Shown here: one piece after another, positions 40,548 to 48,890 of the stretch | How positions within the stretch are numbered: the stretch's first letter is position 1 | How the letters are laid out: every line of letters begins with the position of its first letter | Assembly: GCA_046756405.1 (NCBI GenBank) | Contig: JBHHWH010000005.1 | Span: 1 to 48,890, forward strand | DNA: 48,890 nt | Source of the DNA: JBHHWH01 sp046756405 | Lineage (GTDB): Bacteria; Actinomycetota; Acidimicrobiia; Spongiisociales; ZC4RG35 | Direction of reading: 5' to 3' | Program-made: the position numbers and the translations under genes | Notes under the pieces: generated by a model | Told to the model about the DNA's origin: nothing | Databases searched by the model: none | Seen by the model: only the letters and a program-made list of their open reading frames with translations

Positions 40548-43356
40548 GGAGCCGGGTCCCTTCCGGGTCGAAGTGCGCGTGGTGCTCCATAACGGTGGCC
40601 TCGACCGTCGCCCCGTTGGGCAGGCGGACGTTGAGGCTCTGTCCCGGCTCGGAGAGATGCGCGGCCACCTGGGCCAGGCAGATCGACCTTCCCAGCGTGG
40701 GTGACATCCTCGACGAGGTGATCCGACCCACGGTCTGGGAGGTATTGTCGATGATCTGGGACGCCTCCGGGGGCACGACGGTCGGATCGGCGGTCTGAAC
40801 GGCGACCAGGCGCGGGTAATCGCCACGTTCTGCCTGGAATCGGAGTTCGGGCTTGCCAGCGAAGTCGGGCTTGTCCATCTTGACGGCCCAGTCGACGCCC
40901 ACCCCGTAACCCTGAGTGAGCCCGTCGGTGTCCTGACCGACGATGAAGTGACCCTTCTCGAGACGCATGATGCGCTGCGCCTCGACGCCGAAGGGCCTGA
41001 CACCGAGGTCCTCACCGGCCTCCAGCAGGGCTTCCCACAAGTGCAACCCATGGTTGGCGGGCGCGTGAATCTCGTAGGAGAGCTCTCCGGTGAAACCGAT
41101 TCTCCACACGAAACAACCTTCGATCCCGGCGACGGTTCCGGTGCGCACCTCCATGTAGCCGAAGGCCTCGGGACGGAGATCTATACCGGTCAGACGGCCA
41201 ACCAAAATACGCGAGTTGGGTCCGGCCACGTTGACCGAAGCCCAGCCGTCGGTGACGGCGGTCATCTTGACGTCCCATTCCGGGAAGCCGGTTTGAAGCC
41301 AGTCGTCGAGCCAGTTCCAGACACTGCCGGCACCGCCGGAGGTCGTGGTCATCATGTAGCGGCTGTCGGCGAGACGCCCCGTCACCCCGTCGTCCATGAT
41401 CACGCCGTCCTCGGCGCACATGACGCCGTAGCGCACCTTGCCCACGTCGAGCTTCGACCACTTGTTCACATAGACGAACTCAAGGAGCTTGGGAACATCG
41501 GAACCACGGAGGTCGATCTTGCCCAGGGGGCTGACGTCGATGATTCCGACGTTCTCGCGGACAGTCTTGACCTCGGCTTCCGGATCCCCGTAGTGGTCGG
41601 GCCTGACCCATTGGCCTGCGAGCAGCGGAGTGGCACCGTTTGCCTCGTGCCAGGACTGCATCGCCGAGTAGCGGACCGGCTCGTACTTGCGCCCGGCCAG
41701 AGTCCCCAGGCGGATGGGAACGTATGGAGGCCGCCAGGTCGTGGTCGATGTCTCGAGGAGGGTCGCCCCTATCGCCTCTCCGTGCACGGCTACGGCGTTC
41801 ACCGCCTCCACCTTGCCCTGAACAGGGCCCATGTTCACGGTGGTGTACCGCTTCGCCAGCTCCATGGAGTCGTATCCCTCCCGGGCGGCCGAGAAGAGAT
41901 CCTTCGAGGAGACGTCCTCTGAGAAGTCGACGAAGCCGTGGGTCGAGGACCGGTAGAGCTCGGGATGGTCCGCGACGCCGAGTGGGACGACCTCCCGGGC
42001 CTCATATGGCCGGCCCTCGCCCCTCCAGGCTGCGGCGACGTTGCGGGCGCGTCGGGCAGCCTCCGTGCCGGTGGCCGTTCCGTGGTCGATGAGTTCGAGG
42101 GTCGATCCGTCGCCGACCATGCCCCCGGTTGCCATCACGTTCTCCGGCAGAGTGGACGGAAGGTAGCGGGCCGCGGAGCCGTTGTAGACGGGACGGCTTC
42201 CTGCCATGTTGAGAAGGGACGTCGGTGTGGTCCAGCCGGTGGCGGTGACGAGAAGGTCGGCGTCATGAGTCCTGCCCGTTGAATCCTCGACCTTCTTGAC
42301 ACCCTTGCGTCCGGAGGCCCTTGTGACCGTTTCGCCCTTCCGCGCGTCGAGAACCGCAGCGATCTCCACGCCGGCTTCTCGTAGGGCAGCCAGAGCAGCG
42401 TCCCCGGATTCGTTGGCCCTGAGGACGACGGCCCGGTTGCCCGGTTTGACCGAGTAGAGCCTGATCAGCTTGAGCGCGGCGGTGGACAACATCACACCGG
42501 GTAGGTCATTCCCCTCGAACACATAGGGTCGTTCCAGCGTTCCGGCCGCTACCACGAGGGTCTTGACTCTGGCCTTCACCAAGCGCTCGTGGACGCCTTC
42601 GACGTTGCGCTGCACGATCGACACCCAGTTGTGGTCGTAGCGCCCTGTGACCACGGCGTCTGTCATGACCTCGATGCGGGGATGACCAACTGCGCCACTC
42701 CTCAGGCGGTCGAGGACCTCCAAGTCTTCTGGTGACCCCCAACGCAGATGGCCACCGAGCTGATGCTCCTCCTCGACGAGGATCACCCGGGCCCCCTCGT
42801 CGGCCGCTGCAATGGCCGCGGCGATGCCCGCTGGGCCGCCACCCGCCACCACCACGTCGGGATGGGCGTACCTGTGGTCATACCGGAGGGGCTCATGATC
42901 GGCGTCCACGGTTCCTCCGGCGGCGAAACGCCCCAGCACCCGCTGGTACCAAGGCCACGCTCGGCGGGGGGACATGAAGGTCTTGTAATAGAAACCGGGC
43001 GAGAGGAACCGTCCGACGAGACGGTTGACGGCTTTGATGTCGAATTCCAGGGATGGCCAGGTGTTCTGGGAGGAAACGACCATGTTCGGCTCGACCAGCC
43101 GATGGGCAGCTCGCACATTGGGGTCCTCGCCGACCTGGACGATCGCATTGGGGTCGTGATAGTTGGCGTTGAGCAGACCGCGGGGCCGGTGGTACTTGTA
43201 GCTCCGCGAGATGATGCGTACCCCGTTTGCCGCCAGGGCAGAGGCGATGGAGTCGCCCCAAAATCCGGTCATTGGCTTGCCATTCCAACGAAACGCAATC
43301 GGGCGGTCCCGGTCGATCAGCTCTCCGGGACGTGGGGGGAGGCGGCAGGCGGTCAC
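40540..43356 (-). CDS. soxA: sarcosine oxidase alpha subunit
   Basis: 938 residues from GTG 43356, overlapping the soxD stop (GTGA). Residues 1-100 are the ferredoxin-like Fer2_4 domain, which lacks cluster Cys here as in other SoxA. An NAD(P)/FAD dinucleotide fold follows, with VVVAGGGPAGIAAAIAAADE at about 168-187. The second half is the folate-binding aminomethyltransferase domain, including VNVAGPNSRILVGRL and GFTGELSYEIHAPANHG. It binds the THF that traps the methyl group as methylene-THF. Order and overlaps match known soxBDAG operons. Confidence 0.94.
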   Translation of the reverse strand: MTACRLPPRPGELIDRDRPIAFRWNGKPMTGFWGDSIASALAANGVRIISRSYKYHRPRGLLNANYHDPNAIVQVGEDPNVRAAHRLVEPNMVVSSQNTWPSLEFDIKAVNRLVGRFLSPGFYYKTFMSPRRAWPWYQRVLGRFAAGGTVDADHEPLRYDHRYAHPDVVVAGGGPAGIAAAIAAADEGARVILVEEEHQLGGHLRWGSPEDLEVLDRLRSGAVGHPRIEVMTDAVVTGRYDHNWVSIVQRNVEGVHERLVKARVKTLVVAAGTLERPYVFEGNDLPGVMLSTAALKLIRLYSVKPGNRAVVLRANESGDAALAALREAGVEIAAVLDARKGETVTRASGRKGVKKVEDSTGRTHDADLLVTATGWTTPTSLLNMAGSRPVYNGSAARYLPSTLPENVMATGGMVGDGSTLELIDHGTATGTEAARRARNVAAAWRGEGRPYEAREVVPLGVADHPELYRSSTHGFVDFSEDVSSKDLFSAAREGYDSMELAKRYTTVNMGPVQGKVEAVNAVAVHGEAIGATLLETSTTTWRPPYVPIRLGTLAGRKYEPVRYSAMQSWHEANGATPLLAGQWVRPDHYGDPEAEVKTVRENVGIIDVSPLGKIDLRGSDVPKLLEFVYVNKWSKLDVGKVRYGVMCAEDGVIMDDGVTGRLADSRYMMTTTSGGAGSVWNWLDDWLQTGFPEWDVKMTAVTDGWASVNVAGPNSRILVGRLTGIDLRPEAFGYMEVRTGTVAGIEGCFVWRIGFTGELSYEIHAPANHGLHLWEALLEAGEDLGVRPFGVEAQRIMRLEKGHFIVGQDTDGLTQGYGVGVDWAVKMDKPDFAGKPELRFQAERGDYPRLVAVQTADPTVVPPEASQIIDNTSQTVGRITSSRMSPTLGRSICLAQVAAHLSEPGQSLNVRLPNGATVEATVMEHHAHFDPEGTRLRV

Positions 43357-43610
43357 GGCTGATCCAGGTAGTCGCGAATCGAGCGGATCTCGTTGGTATC
43401 GAGATTCCGCTCGACCATCAGGAAACGCCTGCATCCCGAGACGTGGAACCAGCGTTCGAACTGCCAGCCGGCGGCGTTGGTCCTCATGTACAGATAGCGG
43501 CGCCAGGTGGCGGCGTCGGTGTCGGGTCCCGGCCGCGACACCACCTCGCCGCTGAAATCGAACTCATCCGAGTTGCGCGGACCGCAATGAGGGCACGGGA
43601 TAACCAGCAT
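43353..43610 (-). CDS. soxD: sarcosine oxidase delta subunit
   Basis: 85 residues, small and zinc-binding. The N-terminal PCPHCGPRNSDEFDFSGE has the Cys-x2-Cys pair, and WFHVSGCRRFLMVERN gives the remaining His and Cys ligands. The length and motif order are typical of SoxD. ATG 43610 overlaps the soxB stop by one base and its stop overlaps soxA. Confidence 0.93.
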   Translation of the reverse strand: MLVIPCPHCGPRNSDEFDFSGEVVSRPGPDTDAATWRRYLYMRTNAAGWQFERWFHVSGCRRFLMVERNLDTNEIRSIRDYLDQP

Positions 43611-44881
43611 CAGTGTCCCACCGCCGCCGCACCCTTCTCGGCAGTGAGGGTGCCCTCCTCGAAACGTTCCAAGCCGAAGGGCTCGATGAGCTTTCCGGGC
43701 CGGCCGGTGGCGACCATGTCGGCCACGGACTCGCCGGCGACTGGGCCTGCCTTGAAGCCGTAGGTGCCCCATCCGACGTCGACTATGAAACCGTCGACGG
43801 GCGTGGGCCCGATGATCGGCCCGTAGTCGGGCGTCATGTCGCACAACCCGGACCATTGCCTCAGAAGCTTCATGTTGGAGATCGAAGGCATCAGCTCGAG
43901 CACGTGTGCGGCGAGCGCAGTCGTGAACTCGAGTGATCCCCGGGTCGAGTAAGAGGCGAAGGGGTCGACACTCGCCCCGAAGACCAACTCACCGCGAGCG
44001 GTCTGACTGACGTAGGTGTGAAGGCTCCCCGAGACGATCACCGGGTGAAGAAACTGTTTGACCGGTTCGGTGACGGCGGCCTGGAGGGGTCGGGTGACGA
44101 TGGGAAGCCGCACGCCTGCCATAGCGGATATCAGTGATGCCCAGCCGGCCGTGCAGTTGATCACGGTCCCGGTGGTGATAGAGCCGCGGCTCGTTTGTAC
44201 TCCCGTGACCTTCCCATTTGCCACGTCGATACCGGTCAGTTCGGTGTTCTGGTGGATATGCGCCCCATAGGCATTTGCACCGCGGGCGTAGCCCCAGACC
44301 ACGGCATCGTGGCGGACGATGCCGCCCGGCGGGTGCCACAAGGCGCCCATGATCGGAAACCGGGGACGGTCGCTCACGTCGAGAAACGGGGCCAGCTCCT
44401 TTATCTGATCCGGAGAGATGACCTCGGAGTCGATCCCCTCCAGCTTGTTGACCTCGGCACGCTGGCGCATGGTACGCAACGAAGAGTCGGAGTGGGCCAG
44501 CGTCAGGTGACCGCGCTGCTCGAACATGACATTGAAGTTGAGGTCGTGGGCCAGGCTCTCGTAGAGCTTCACCGAGCGGTCGTAGAAACGAGAGCCCTCG
44601 GGAGTCAGGTAGTTGGATCGGACAATGGCGGTGTTCCGACCCGACCCGCCGCTTCCGATGTAGGACTTCTCCAGGATCGCGACATCGGTGATCCCGTGAT
44701 CCCTGGCCAGGTAATAGGCGGTAGCCAGTCCGTGGACGCCACCACCAACGATCACCACCTCGTAGGAGTCTTCTAGGTCGTGGTGGTCCCACACCTTGGG
44801 CCACGGCTTCCCGGTGAGGCCTTGTGTGAACAGTCTCCAGGCAGAAAACCGCTTGCTACGTGGGGTGATCCGGGCACTCAA
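43610..44881 (-). CDS. soxB: sarcosine oxidase beta subunit
   Basis: 423 residues carrying the FAD and covalent FMN sites of heterotetrameric sarcosine oxidase. It has VVIVGGGVHGLATAYYLARDHG, GSGGSGRNTAIVRSNYLTPEG and, near the end, DMTPDYGPIIGPTPVDGFIVDVGWGTYGFKAGP, a close SoxB signature. It oxidises sarcosine's C-N bond and reduces O2 to H2O2. The start is TTG 44881, 9 bases after a TAAAAT -10 box and without ribosome binding site, pointing to a leaderless message. It is divergent from another FAD amine oxidase. Confidence 0.93.
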   Translation of the reverse strand: MSARITPRSKRFSAWRLFTQGLTGKPWPKVWDHHDLEDSYEVVIVGGGVHGLATAYYLARDHGITDVAILEKSYIGSGGSGRNTAIVRSNYLTPEGSRFYDRSVKLYESLAHDLNFNVMFEQRGHLTLAHSDSSLRTMRQRAEVNKLEGIDSEVISPDQIKELAPFLDVSDRPRFPIMGALWHPPGGIVRHDAVVWGYARGANAYGAHIHQNTELTGIDVANGKVTGVQTSRGSITTGTVINCTAGWASLISAMAGVRLPIVTRPLQAAVTEPVKQFLHPVIVSGSLHTYVSQTARGELVFGASVDPFASYSTRGSLEFTTALAAHVLELMPSISNMKLLRQWSGLCDMTPDYGPIIGPTPVDGFIVDVGWGTYGFKAGPVAGESVADMVATGRPGKLIEPFGLERFEEGTLTAEKGAAAVGH

Positions 44882-44890
44882 GGTCGCCAG

Positions 44891-44896
44891 ATTTTA
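44891..44896 (-). promoter_or_regulatory. -10 box TAAAAT for soxBDAG
   Basis: TAAAAT on the minus strand, 9 bases before the soxB TTG. No clear -35 box is visible 16-18 bases upstream. It lies about 40 bases from the divergent promoter of the gene at 44946. Confidence 0.55.
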
Positions 44897-44933
44897 GACA
44901 CTCGACTGACGGGCGCCGGCAGCTCCGCGTCGA

Positions 44934-44939
44934 TATCGT
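44934..44939 (+). promoter_or_regulatory. -10 box TATCGT of a leaderless FAD oxidase gene
   Basis: TATCGT, then 6 bases, then ATG 44946. The same hexamer serves the ArsR operon at 9331. No ribosome binding site precedes the ATG. Confidence 0.55.
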
Positions 44940-44945
44940 GGTGTG

Positions 44946-46259
44946 ATGACTGAGAACCCCCGCTACGACGCGATCATCATCGGCGCCGGGATCATCGGCT
45001 CGAATATGGGCTTCGAGATGTCGAAGGCTGGTTTCAAGACCCTCAACATCGACAAGCTACCGACGTCTGGGTACGGCTCGACGGCAAACTCCTGCGCCAT
45101 CATTCGTTGTCACTACTCCACCTGGCCGGGAGTGGCCATGGCATACGAAGGTTTCCACTTCTGGGACAACTGGGATGACTACCTCGGGGTTCAGGACGAG
45201 AGGGGCAACGCGGGATTCGTCAAGTGTGGCGGTGTGTACATCGGGGACGACAGTCGATATGAGGACAAGGTGCTCCCCTTGTTCGACGAGATCGGCATCG
45301 AGTACGAGCGGTGGGATGTCGAGACGCTGCAAAACAGATTCCCTGGTATCGATACGGGCGAGTACGCGCCGCCCAAGCGCCCCGAGGACGACGCATTCTG
45401 GGAGGACCCGGCCAGACACATCACCGGCGCGGTCTACACGCCGGTGGCCGGCTATATAACCGACCCCCAACTGGCGTCCCACAACCTGCAGAGGGCGGCT
45501 GAAGCCAACGGTGGCGAGTTCTGGTTCAACGCCGAAGTCGTGGGCATTCGCACCGAGAACGGTCGCGTTGCCGGAGTGGACCTTGCCGATGGCCGATCTG
45601 TCGATGCTCCGATCGTCGTGAATGTGGCCGGGCCGCACTCCTTCGTGATCAACGACATGGCCGGAGTAACAGGTTCGATGAACATCAAGACGAAGGCGCT
45701 ACGCCATGAGGTGCACCACGTTCCCTCGCCGCCCGGCATCGACTTCGAGAAGGACGGCATGTTGATTGGTGACGACGACCTGGGCACATACTTCCGGCCT
45801 GAGGTGGCGAACCACATACTGGTGGGTAGTCAGGACCCGGAGTGTGATCCTCAGATCTGGGTGGAGGACCCAGACGAATTCGATCGCCACATCACCGACG
45901 ATCAGTGGCGTGCCCAGGTACTCAGGTTGGCTCGGCGACTACCCGAACTGGGCGTGCCGAACGAAAGAAAGGGAGTTGTCGACCTCTACGACGTGAGCGA
46001 CGACTGGATTCCCATCTACGACAAGACTGATCTTCCAGGCTTCTACGTCATGATCGGGACGAGCGGGAACCAGTTCAAGAATTGCCACATTGCGGCCTAC
46101 TGCATGGTCGAGCTGATCAGGGCGGTGGAGGGAGGCCACGATCACGATGCCGATCCAGTCAAGGTGACCATGCCGTACACGGGTCTCGAGATGGACATGT
46201 CTGCGTTCGGCCGCAATCGCGAGATCAACCCGGATTCGTCGTTCAGCGTCTTGGGCTGA
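44946..46259 (+). CDS. FAD-dependent amine oxidoreductase (DAO family)
   Basis: 437 residues. It begins with the dinucleotide fold DAIIIGAGIIGSNMGFEMSKAG. GYGSTANSCAIIRCHYSTWPG matches the SoxB-like flavin region, and at the end comes DWIPIYDKTDLPGFYVMIGTSGNQFKNC. It lacks a folate domain. Related enzymes oxidise sarcosine, N-methyl amino acids or other secondary amines. It is divergent from soxB, with only about 65 bases between, so the two probably respond to the same signal. I chose ATG 44946 over GTG 44943 for the leaderless spacing. Its substrate is unknown; a distinct N-methyl amine is likely. Confidence 0.88.
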   Translation: MTENPRYDAIIIGAGIIGSNMGFEMSKAGFKTLNIDKLPTSGYGSTANSCAIIRCHYSTWPGVAMAYEGFHFWDNWDDYLGVQDERGNAGFVKCGGVYIGDDSRYEDKVLPLFDEIGIEYERWDVETLQNRFPGIDTGEYAPPKRPEDDAFWEDPARHITGAVYTPVAGYITDPQLASHNLQRAAEANGGEFWFNAEVVGIRTENGRVAGVDLADGRSVDAPIVVNVAGPHSFVINDMAGVTGSMNIKTKALRHEVHHVPSPPGIDFEKDGMLIGDDDLGTYFRPEVANHILVGSQDPECDPQIWVEDPDEFDRHITDDQWRAQVLRLARRLPELGVPNERKGVVDLYDVSDDWIPIYDKTDLPGFYVMIGTSGNQFKNCHIAAYCMVELIRAVEGGHDHDADPVKVTMPYTGLEMDMSAFGRNREINPDSSFSVLG

Positions 46260-46335
46260 CGCTTGGTGGACGAACTGGGCGGCAAGATGCCCGTTAGTCC
46301 CGATTGACCGATGACCAAGTCGAGTACTCGCTGCT

Positions 46336-46884
46336 TCATCGTCGACCGGAAGCGAACGGGGTGCTCGACGCGTGTCGTGAGCTCGGCGTCACCCTCATCG
46401 CGTAGACACCACTCGCCGGAGGCCTGATGACGGGGAAATACTCGGTAGAGAACCGACCTCGCGGCCTCTCCTCTTCCGCGTCGGAAACGGTGAAGCCCAG
46501 ACGGCGATAGAACTCCAAGGAGGGATTGATTGCATAGAGGTGAAGGGCGACAGCCATGCCGGCACCGTGCGCCCGGTCGACGAGCTCGCTCATGACCGCA
46601 GTGCCTATGCCCTTGTTCTGCTGCTCAGGGTGGACCTCGATTCTGGAGACATACACCTCGTCATCTCGGCTCTCGAACGCCACAACCCCGACGTCTTCGC
46701 CTCCAGCACTGATGATGAAGGTGTGCTCAGGTCGGAACCAGCGGTCAAAGAACTCCCACTTGAACCTCGTCGTCCCAAGGCCCAAACAGCTCCTCCACAT
46801 AGGGTCCCTGGAGGCCCGGTGCAACTCGAAGAGGAACTCCCGGTCATCCAAGCCGGCCCCCCTCAGGCTGACATCGGTCGCCAT
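46336..46884 (-). CDS. GNAT-family N-acetyltransferase
   Basis: 182 residues with the GNAT core. Motif A is VSRIEVHPEQQNKGIGTAVMSELVDRA (Q-x2-G-x-G/A acetyl-CoA loop), preceded by GVVAFESRDDEVYV. Motif B follows as LHLYAINPSLEFYRRLGF. A family-atypical C-terminal tail of about 30 residues rich in Ser/Arg follows. The acceptor substrate cannot be predicted. It is divergent from the secernin-like gene with about 50 bases between. Confidence 0.88.
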   Translation of the reverse strand: MATDVSLRGAGLDDREFLFELHRASRDPMWRSCLGLGTTRFKWEFFDRWFRPEHTFIISAGGEDVGVVAFESRDDEVYVSRIEVHPEQQNKGIGTAVMSELVDRAHGAGMAVALHLYAINPSLEFYRRLGFTVSDAEEERPRGRFSTEYFPVIRPPASGVYAMRVTPSSRHASSTPFASGRR

Positions 46885-46922
46885 GGTGCAAACCTGCCAG
46901 AAACCGCGCGGTTGCCAATCGT

Positions 46923-46928
46923 TATAGT
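46923..46928 (+). promoter_or_regulatory. -10 box TATAGT of a leaderless secernin-like gene
   Basis: TATAGT (five of six consensus bases), 6 bases, ATG 46935. No ribosome binding site. This is the clearest leaderless start in the window. Confidence 0.6.
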
Positions 46929-46934
46929 CGGTCC

Positions 46935-48137
46935 ATGTGCGACACCATCGTCGTAATCCGCCCCGATGGCGGTGTTCTCTTCGCCAAGAACTCCGACAGG
47001 GACGCCAACGAGGCCCAGTTCCCAGGGTGGCATCCTACCAGGGACCATCCCCCGGGCTCGACGCTGCGCTGCACCCACATCGAGATTCCCCAGGTGTCCC
47101 ACACCCATGCCACGCTGCTCAGCCGTCCGTTCTGGATGTGGGGAGCCGAGATGGGCGCCAACGAGCACGGCGTCGTAATCGGGAACGAGGCGGTGTTCAC
47201 CGACCAGCCCTATGCGAAGACGGGGTTGACCGGCATGGACCTCCTCCGTCTGGCCCTGGAACGGTCCGCTACCGCCCATGAGGCCGTGGGAACGATCGTC
47301 GGCCTCCTCGAGGAGTACGGTCAAGGGGGCGGCTGCGGATTCGAGAACCCGTCGTTCAGCTACCACAACAGCTTCATCGTCGCCGACCCCAACGGCGCGG
47401 TGGTCCTGGAGACTGCTGGTAGGAAGTGGGCCACCGAAGAGGTCGATTCCGGTGTGAGGACTATCTCCAACGGCTTAACCATCCCCGAGTTCGCCCGAGC
47501 CCACCGGGACCGCCTGCGTAGCCGGGTCTCGGCCTGTGACATCCGCACCACCCTCACCGCTCGGGAGGCCGACCAGGCCACCGGCCCGGGCGACCTGATG
47601 AAAGTGCTGCGGAGCCACGGTCCCACCCGGTGGCCCCGCTACAACCCCATCAACGGCACCCTGGCCATGCCCTGCATGCACGGCGGTGGTCTGGTTGCTT
47701 CTTCGGTCAGCACCGCCGGTTGGGTCTCCGACCTCACCACCGGGATCCACTGGGTCACAGCAACATCGGCCCAGTGCCTGTCGTTGTTCAAGCCGACCCG
47801 GGTTGATGAGCCTGTCGACATCGGCCCTGTGCCTGGAGGAGAGCCGGATATGGCCAGCCTCTGGTGGCGTCACGAGGTGCTGGCACGGCAGGTGATGAAG
47901 GACCCTGAAAGGCTGGCTCAGCTGTTCCTGGACGACCGGGATGCCCTAGAGGCTCGCTGGTTGGCCGAGCCACCGCCGGGACCGGTCAGCTTCGATGAGG
48001 GCTCGAAGCTGGTGGACGAGTGGACGGCCAGAGTGTTGGCAGTAGAGGCAGTAGAGGGGGTCGAGGACCTGAGGCCGTGGTGGGCCCGGCGCTATTGGGC
48101 TACAAGGACCCGGGAACCGCTCCCCTCACCGGCCTAA
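46935..48137 (+). CDS. secernin-like / C69-type Ntn hydrolase
   Basis: 400 residues. It begins MCDTIVVIRPDGGVLFAKNSDRDANE, the N-terminal-nucleophile start of the secernin/C69 dipeptidase group: after Met removal Cys2 would be the nucleophile, and the KNSDR motif lies near it. Other blocks are WGAEMGANEHGVVIGNEAVF and SYHNSFIVADPNGAVVLETAGRKW, typical of this Ntn fold. It may hydrolyse dipeptides or other amides. There is no signal peptide, so it is cytosolic, and a leaderless start fits an exactly placed Cys2. There is no obvious link to the methyl metabolism. Confidence 0.86.
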   Translation: MCDTIVVIRPDGGVLFAKNSDRDANEAQFPGWHPTRDHPPGSTLRCTHIEIPQVSHTHATLLSRPFWMWGAEMGANEHGVVIGNEAVFTDQPYAKTGLTGMDLLRLALERSATAHEAVGTIVGLLEEYGQGGGCGFENPSFSYHNSFIVADPNGAVVLETAGRKWATEEVDSGVRTISNGLTIPEFARAHRDRLRSRVSACDIRTTLTAREADQATGPGDLMKVLRSHGPTRWPRYNPINGTLAMPCMHGGGLVASSVSTAGWVSDLTTGIHWVTATSAQCLSLFKPTRVDEPVDIGPVPGGEPDMASLWWRHEVLARQVMKDPERLAQLFLDDRDALEARWLAEPPPGPVSFDEGSKLVDEWTARVLAVEAVEGVEDLRPWWARRYWATRTREPLPSPA

Positions 48138-48141
48138 TCTC

Positions 48142-48162
48142 CCGCCGAGGTCTCCCCGGCGG
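48142..48162 (+). terminator. weak hairpin after the secernin-like gene
   Basis: CCGCCG (48142-48147) and CGGCGG (48157-48162) form a 6-base-pair stem with a 9-base loop just after the stop codon. There is no T-run, so termination efficiency is doubtful. Confidence 0.3.
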
Positions 48163-48207
48163 TAGGGTCGCCCTTCGATAGATCCCGCAACCAACCCGTC
48201 CGACACC

Positions 48208-48609
48208 GTGCTGCGCCGCATCTACGTCGAGACGGAGACGATCGCGGTGGTGGGTGCCTCCGACGACCCCACCAAGCACGCCCCTTCGATCCCTGAGTAC
48301 CTGCGCTCCCAGGGATACCGCATCGTGGCGGTCAACGGCCACGGAGGCGAGGTCATGGGCGAGACCGCCTACCCGTCTCTGGGTGAGGTGCCGGTCCCTG
48401 TGGATGTAGTCGACGTGTTTCGCCCGGCCGAAGAAGCTCCTGGTATCGCCGAGGAGGCGGCGGCCATAGGTGCCAAGGTGCTGTGGCTCCAGCGCGGCAT
48501 CGTCTCCAAAGAGGCCCGGCGGATTGCGGCAGAACACGGGATGGTTTTTGTGGAGAACATATGCATGGGCGCCACCCACGCCATCTTCGGGATCCCTTCG
48601 AAGACCTAG
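48208..48609 (+). CDS. CoA-binding domain protein (YccU type)
   Basis: 133 residues of the small stand-alone CoA-binding family. It has a Rossmann-type fold with ETIAVVGASDDPTKHAPSIPEYLRSQGYRIVAVN at the start, VDVVDVFRPAEEAPGIAEEA in the middle and KVLWLQRGIVSKEARRIAAEHGMVFVENICMG near the end. This is the domain found in acyl-CoA synthetases but without the catalytic part. Its biochemical role is undefined. The start is GTG 48208, without a strong ribosome binding site. Confidence 0.87.
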   Translation: MLRRIYVETETIAVVGASDDPTKHAPSIPEYLRSQGYRIVAVNGHGGEVMGETAYPSLGEVPVPVDVVDVFRPAEEAPGIAEEAAAIGAKVLWLQRGIVSKEARRIAAEHGMVFVENICMGATHAIFGIPSKT

Positions 48610-48890
48610 TTCAAGCCCGACGGGGTTCGAGGATCGCCCGGACCGCCGATTAGGTATCGGCCGTCTTCCCTGGCTAGGGAGAGCACTTCTAGCTAGATCG
48701 GATCGGCTTGTCTGGTTTTTGGGACTCGACGACGGTCTAAGCCAGTTGGACTTCGGTTGCCGGAGAGGATCTAGTGACGGTCAGGGCGTCGAAAACAACC
48801 GCCGTATCCTCTCGGCCCTGACTCTGGTACTATGGCTTGTGTCGCACCGGGTGGAGGCCAGCGCAACGTCGCTTCCCCGGTGGTCTCACG
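48610..48890. other. right edge, mostly non-coding, possible gene start
   Basis: No recognisable gene from 48610 to about 48825. TACTAT (48828-48833) is followed 5 bases later by GTG 48839, opening a frame (MSHRVEASATS) that runs off the window. This may be a leaderless gene start, but too little is visible to name it. Confidence 0.3.

Overview
The window is high-GC bacterial DNA with dense operons, many 1-8 base start/stop overlaps, and several genes that start directly behind a TAnnnT -10 box with no ribosome binding site. Together with the gene families present, this points to an uncultured actinobacterium, possibly of the Acidimicrobiia. The placement is inference, because no rRNA gene or phylogenetic marker is in the window. 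The unifying theme is uptake and stepwise demethylation of methylated amines such as glycine betaine, and oxidation of the released methyl groups to CO2 through tetrahydrofolate (THF).

Layout. 0.2-2.0 kb: a universal stress protein and a frameshifted MFS transporter. 2.2-6.9 kb: a ProV-ProW-ProX type betaine ABC importer whose permease has a large extra membrane domain. 6.9-10.9 kb: a DMT exporter, a dehydrogenase with a GFA-family protein, an ArsR regulator with a DUF318 permease, and a truncated Rieske gene. 11.4-13.1 kb: a betaine-homocysteine methyltransferase-like gene and an unknown gene. 13.6-20.1 kb: an NAD-type formate dehydrogenase operon. Its catalytic subunit reads through an in-frame UGA (selenocysteine, with a SECIS-like hairpin), and its N-terminal Fe-S half is encoded by a separate gene placed downstream. 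FdhD and an MFS transporter follow.

20.1-27.5 kb (minus strand): a corrinoid methyl-transfer operon in the order corrinoid protein, DUF1638 protein, methyl-THF:corrinoid methyltransferase, RACo-type reactivator, MttB-family methyltransferase, methylene-THF reductase, then an IclR regulator. 27.6-31.8 kb: a divergent dimethylglycine/sarcosine dehydrogenase-like gene with both ETF subunits. 31.8-33.9 kb: a folP remnant, a ProXp-ala deacylase, a PhnD-like protein and a small 'virulence factor' family protein. 33.9-39.8 kb: formate-THF ligase, a second dimethylglycine dehydrogenase-like gene and a second MttB-family gene. 39.9-46.3 kb: an M24 peptidase remnant, the soxBDAG sarcosine oxidase genes and another FAD amine oxidase. 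46.3-48.6 kb: a GNAT acetyltransferase, a secernin-like hydrolase and a CoA-binding protein.

Proposed working model. The ABC importer brings in betaine. An MttB homologue moves one methyl group to the corrinoid protein, and the MtrH-like enzyme passes it to THF. The reductase, run in the oxidative direction, gives methylene-THF. Dimethylglycine and sarcosine are demethylated by the FAD enzymes, also to methylene-THF, with electrons going to ETF or O2. Formyl-THF ligase run backwards and the selenocysteine formate dehydrogenase finish the oxidation to CO2 and NADH. Methylene-THF dehydrogenase/cyclohydrolase (FolD) and the selenocysteine machinery are not in the window and must lie elsewhere. 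Four gene stubs at block borders suggest the region was assembled by repeated insertion and deletion.
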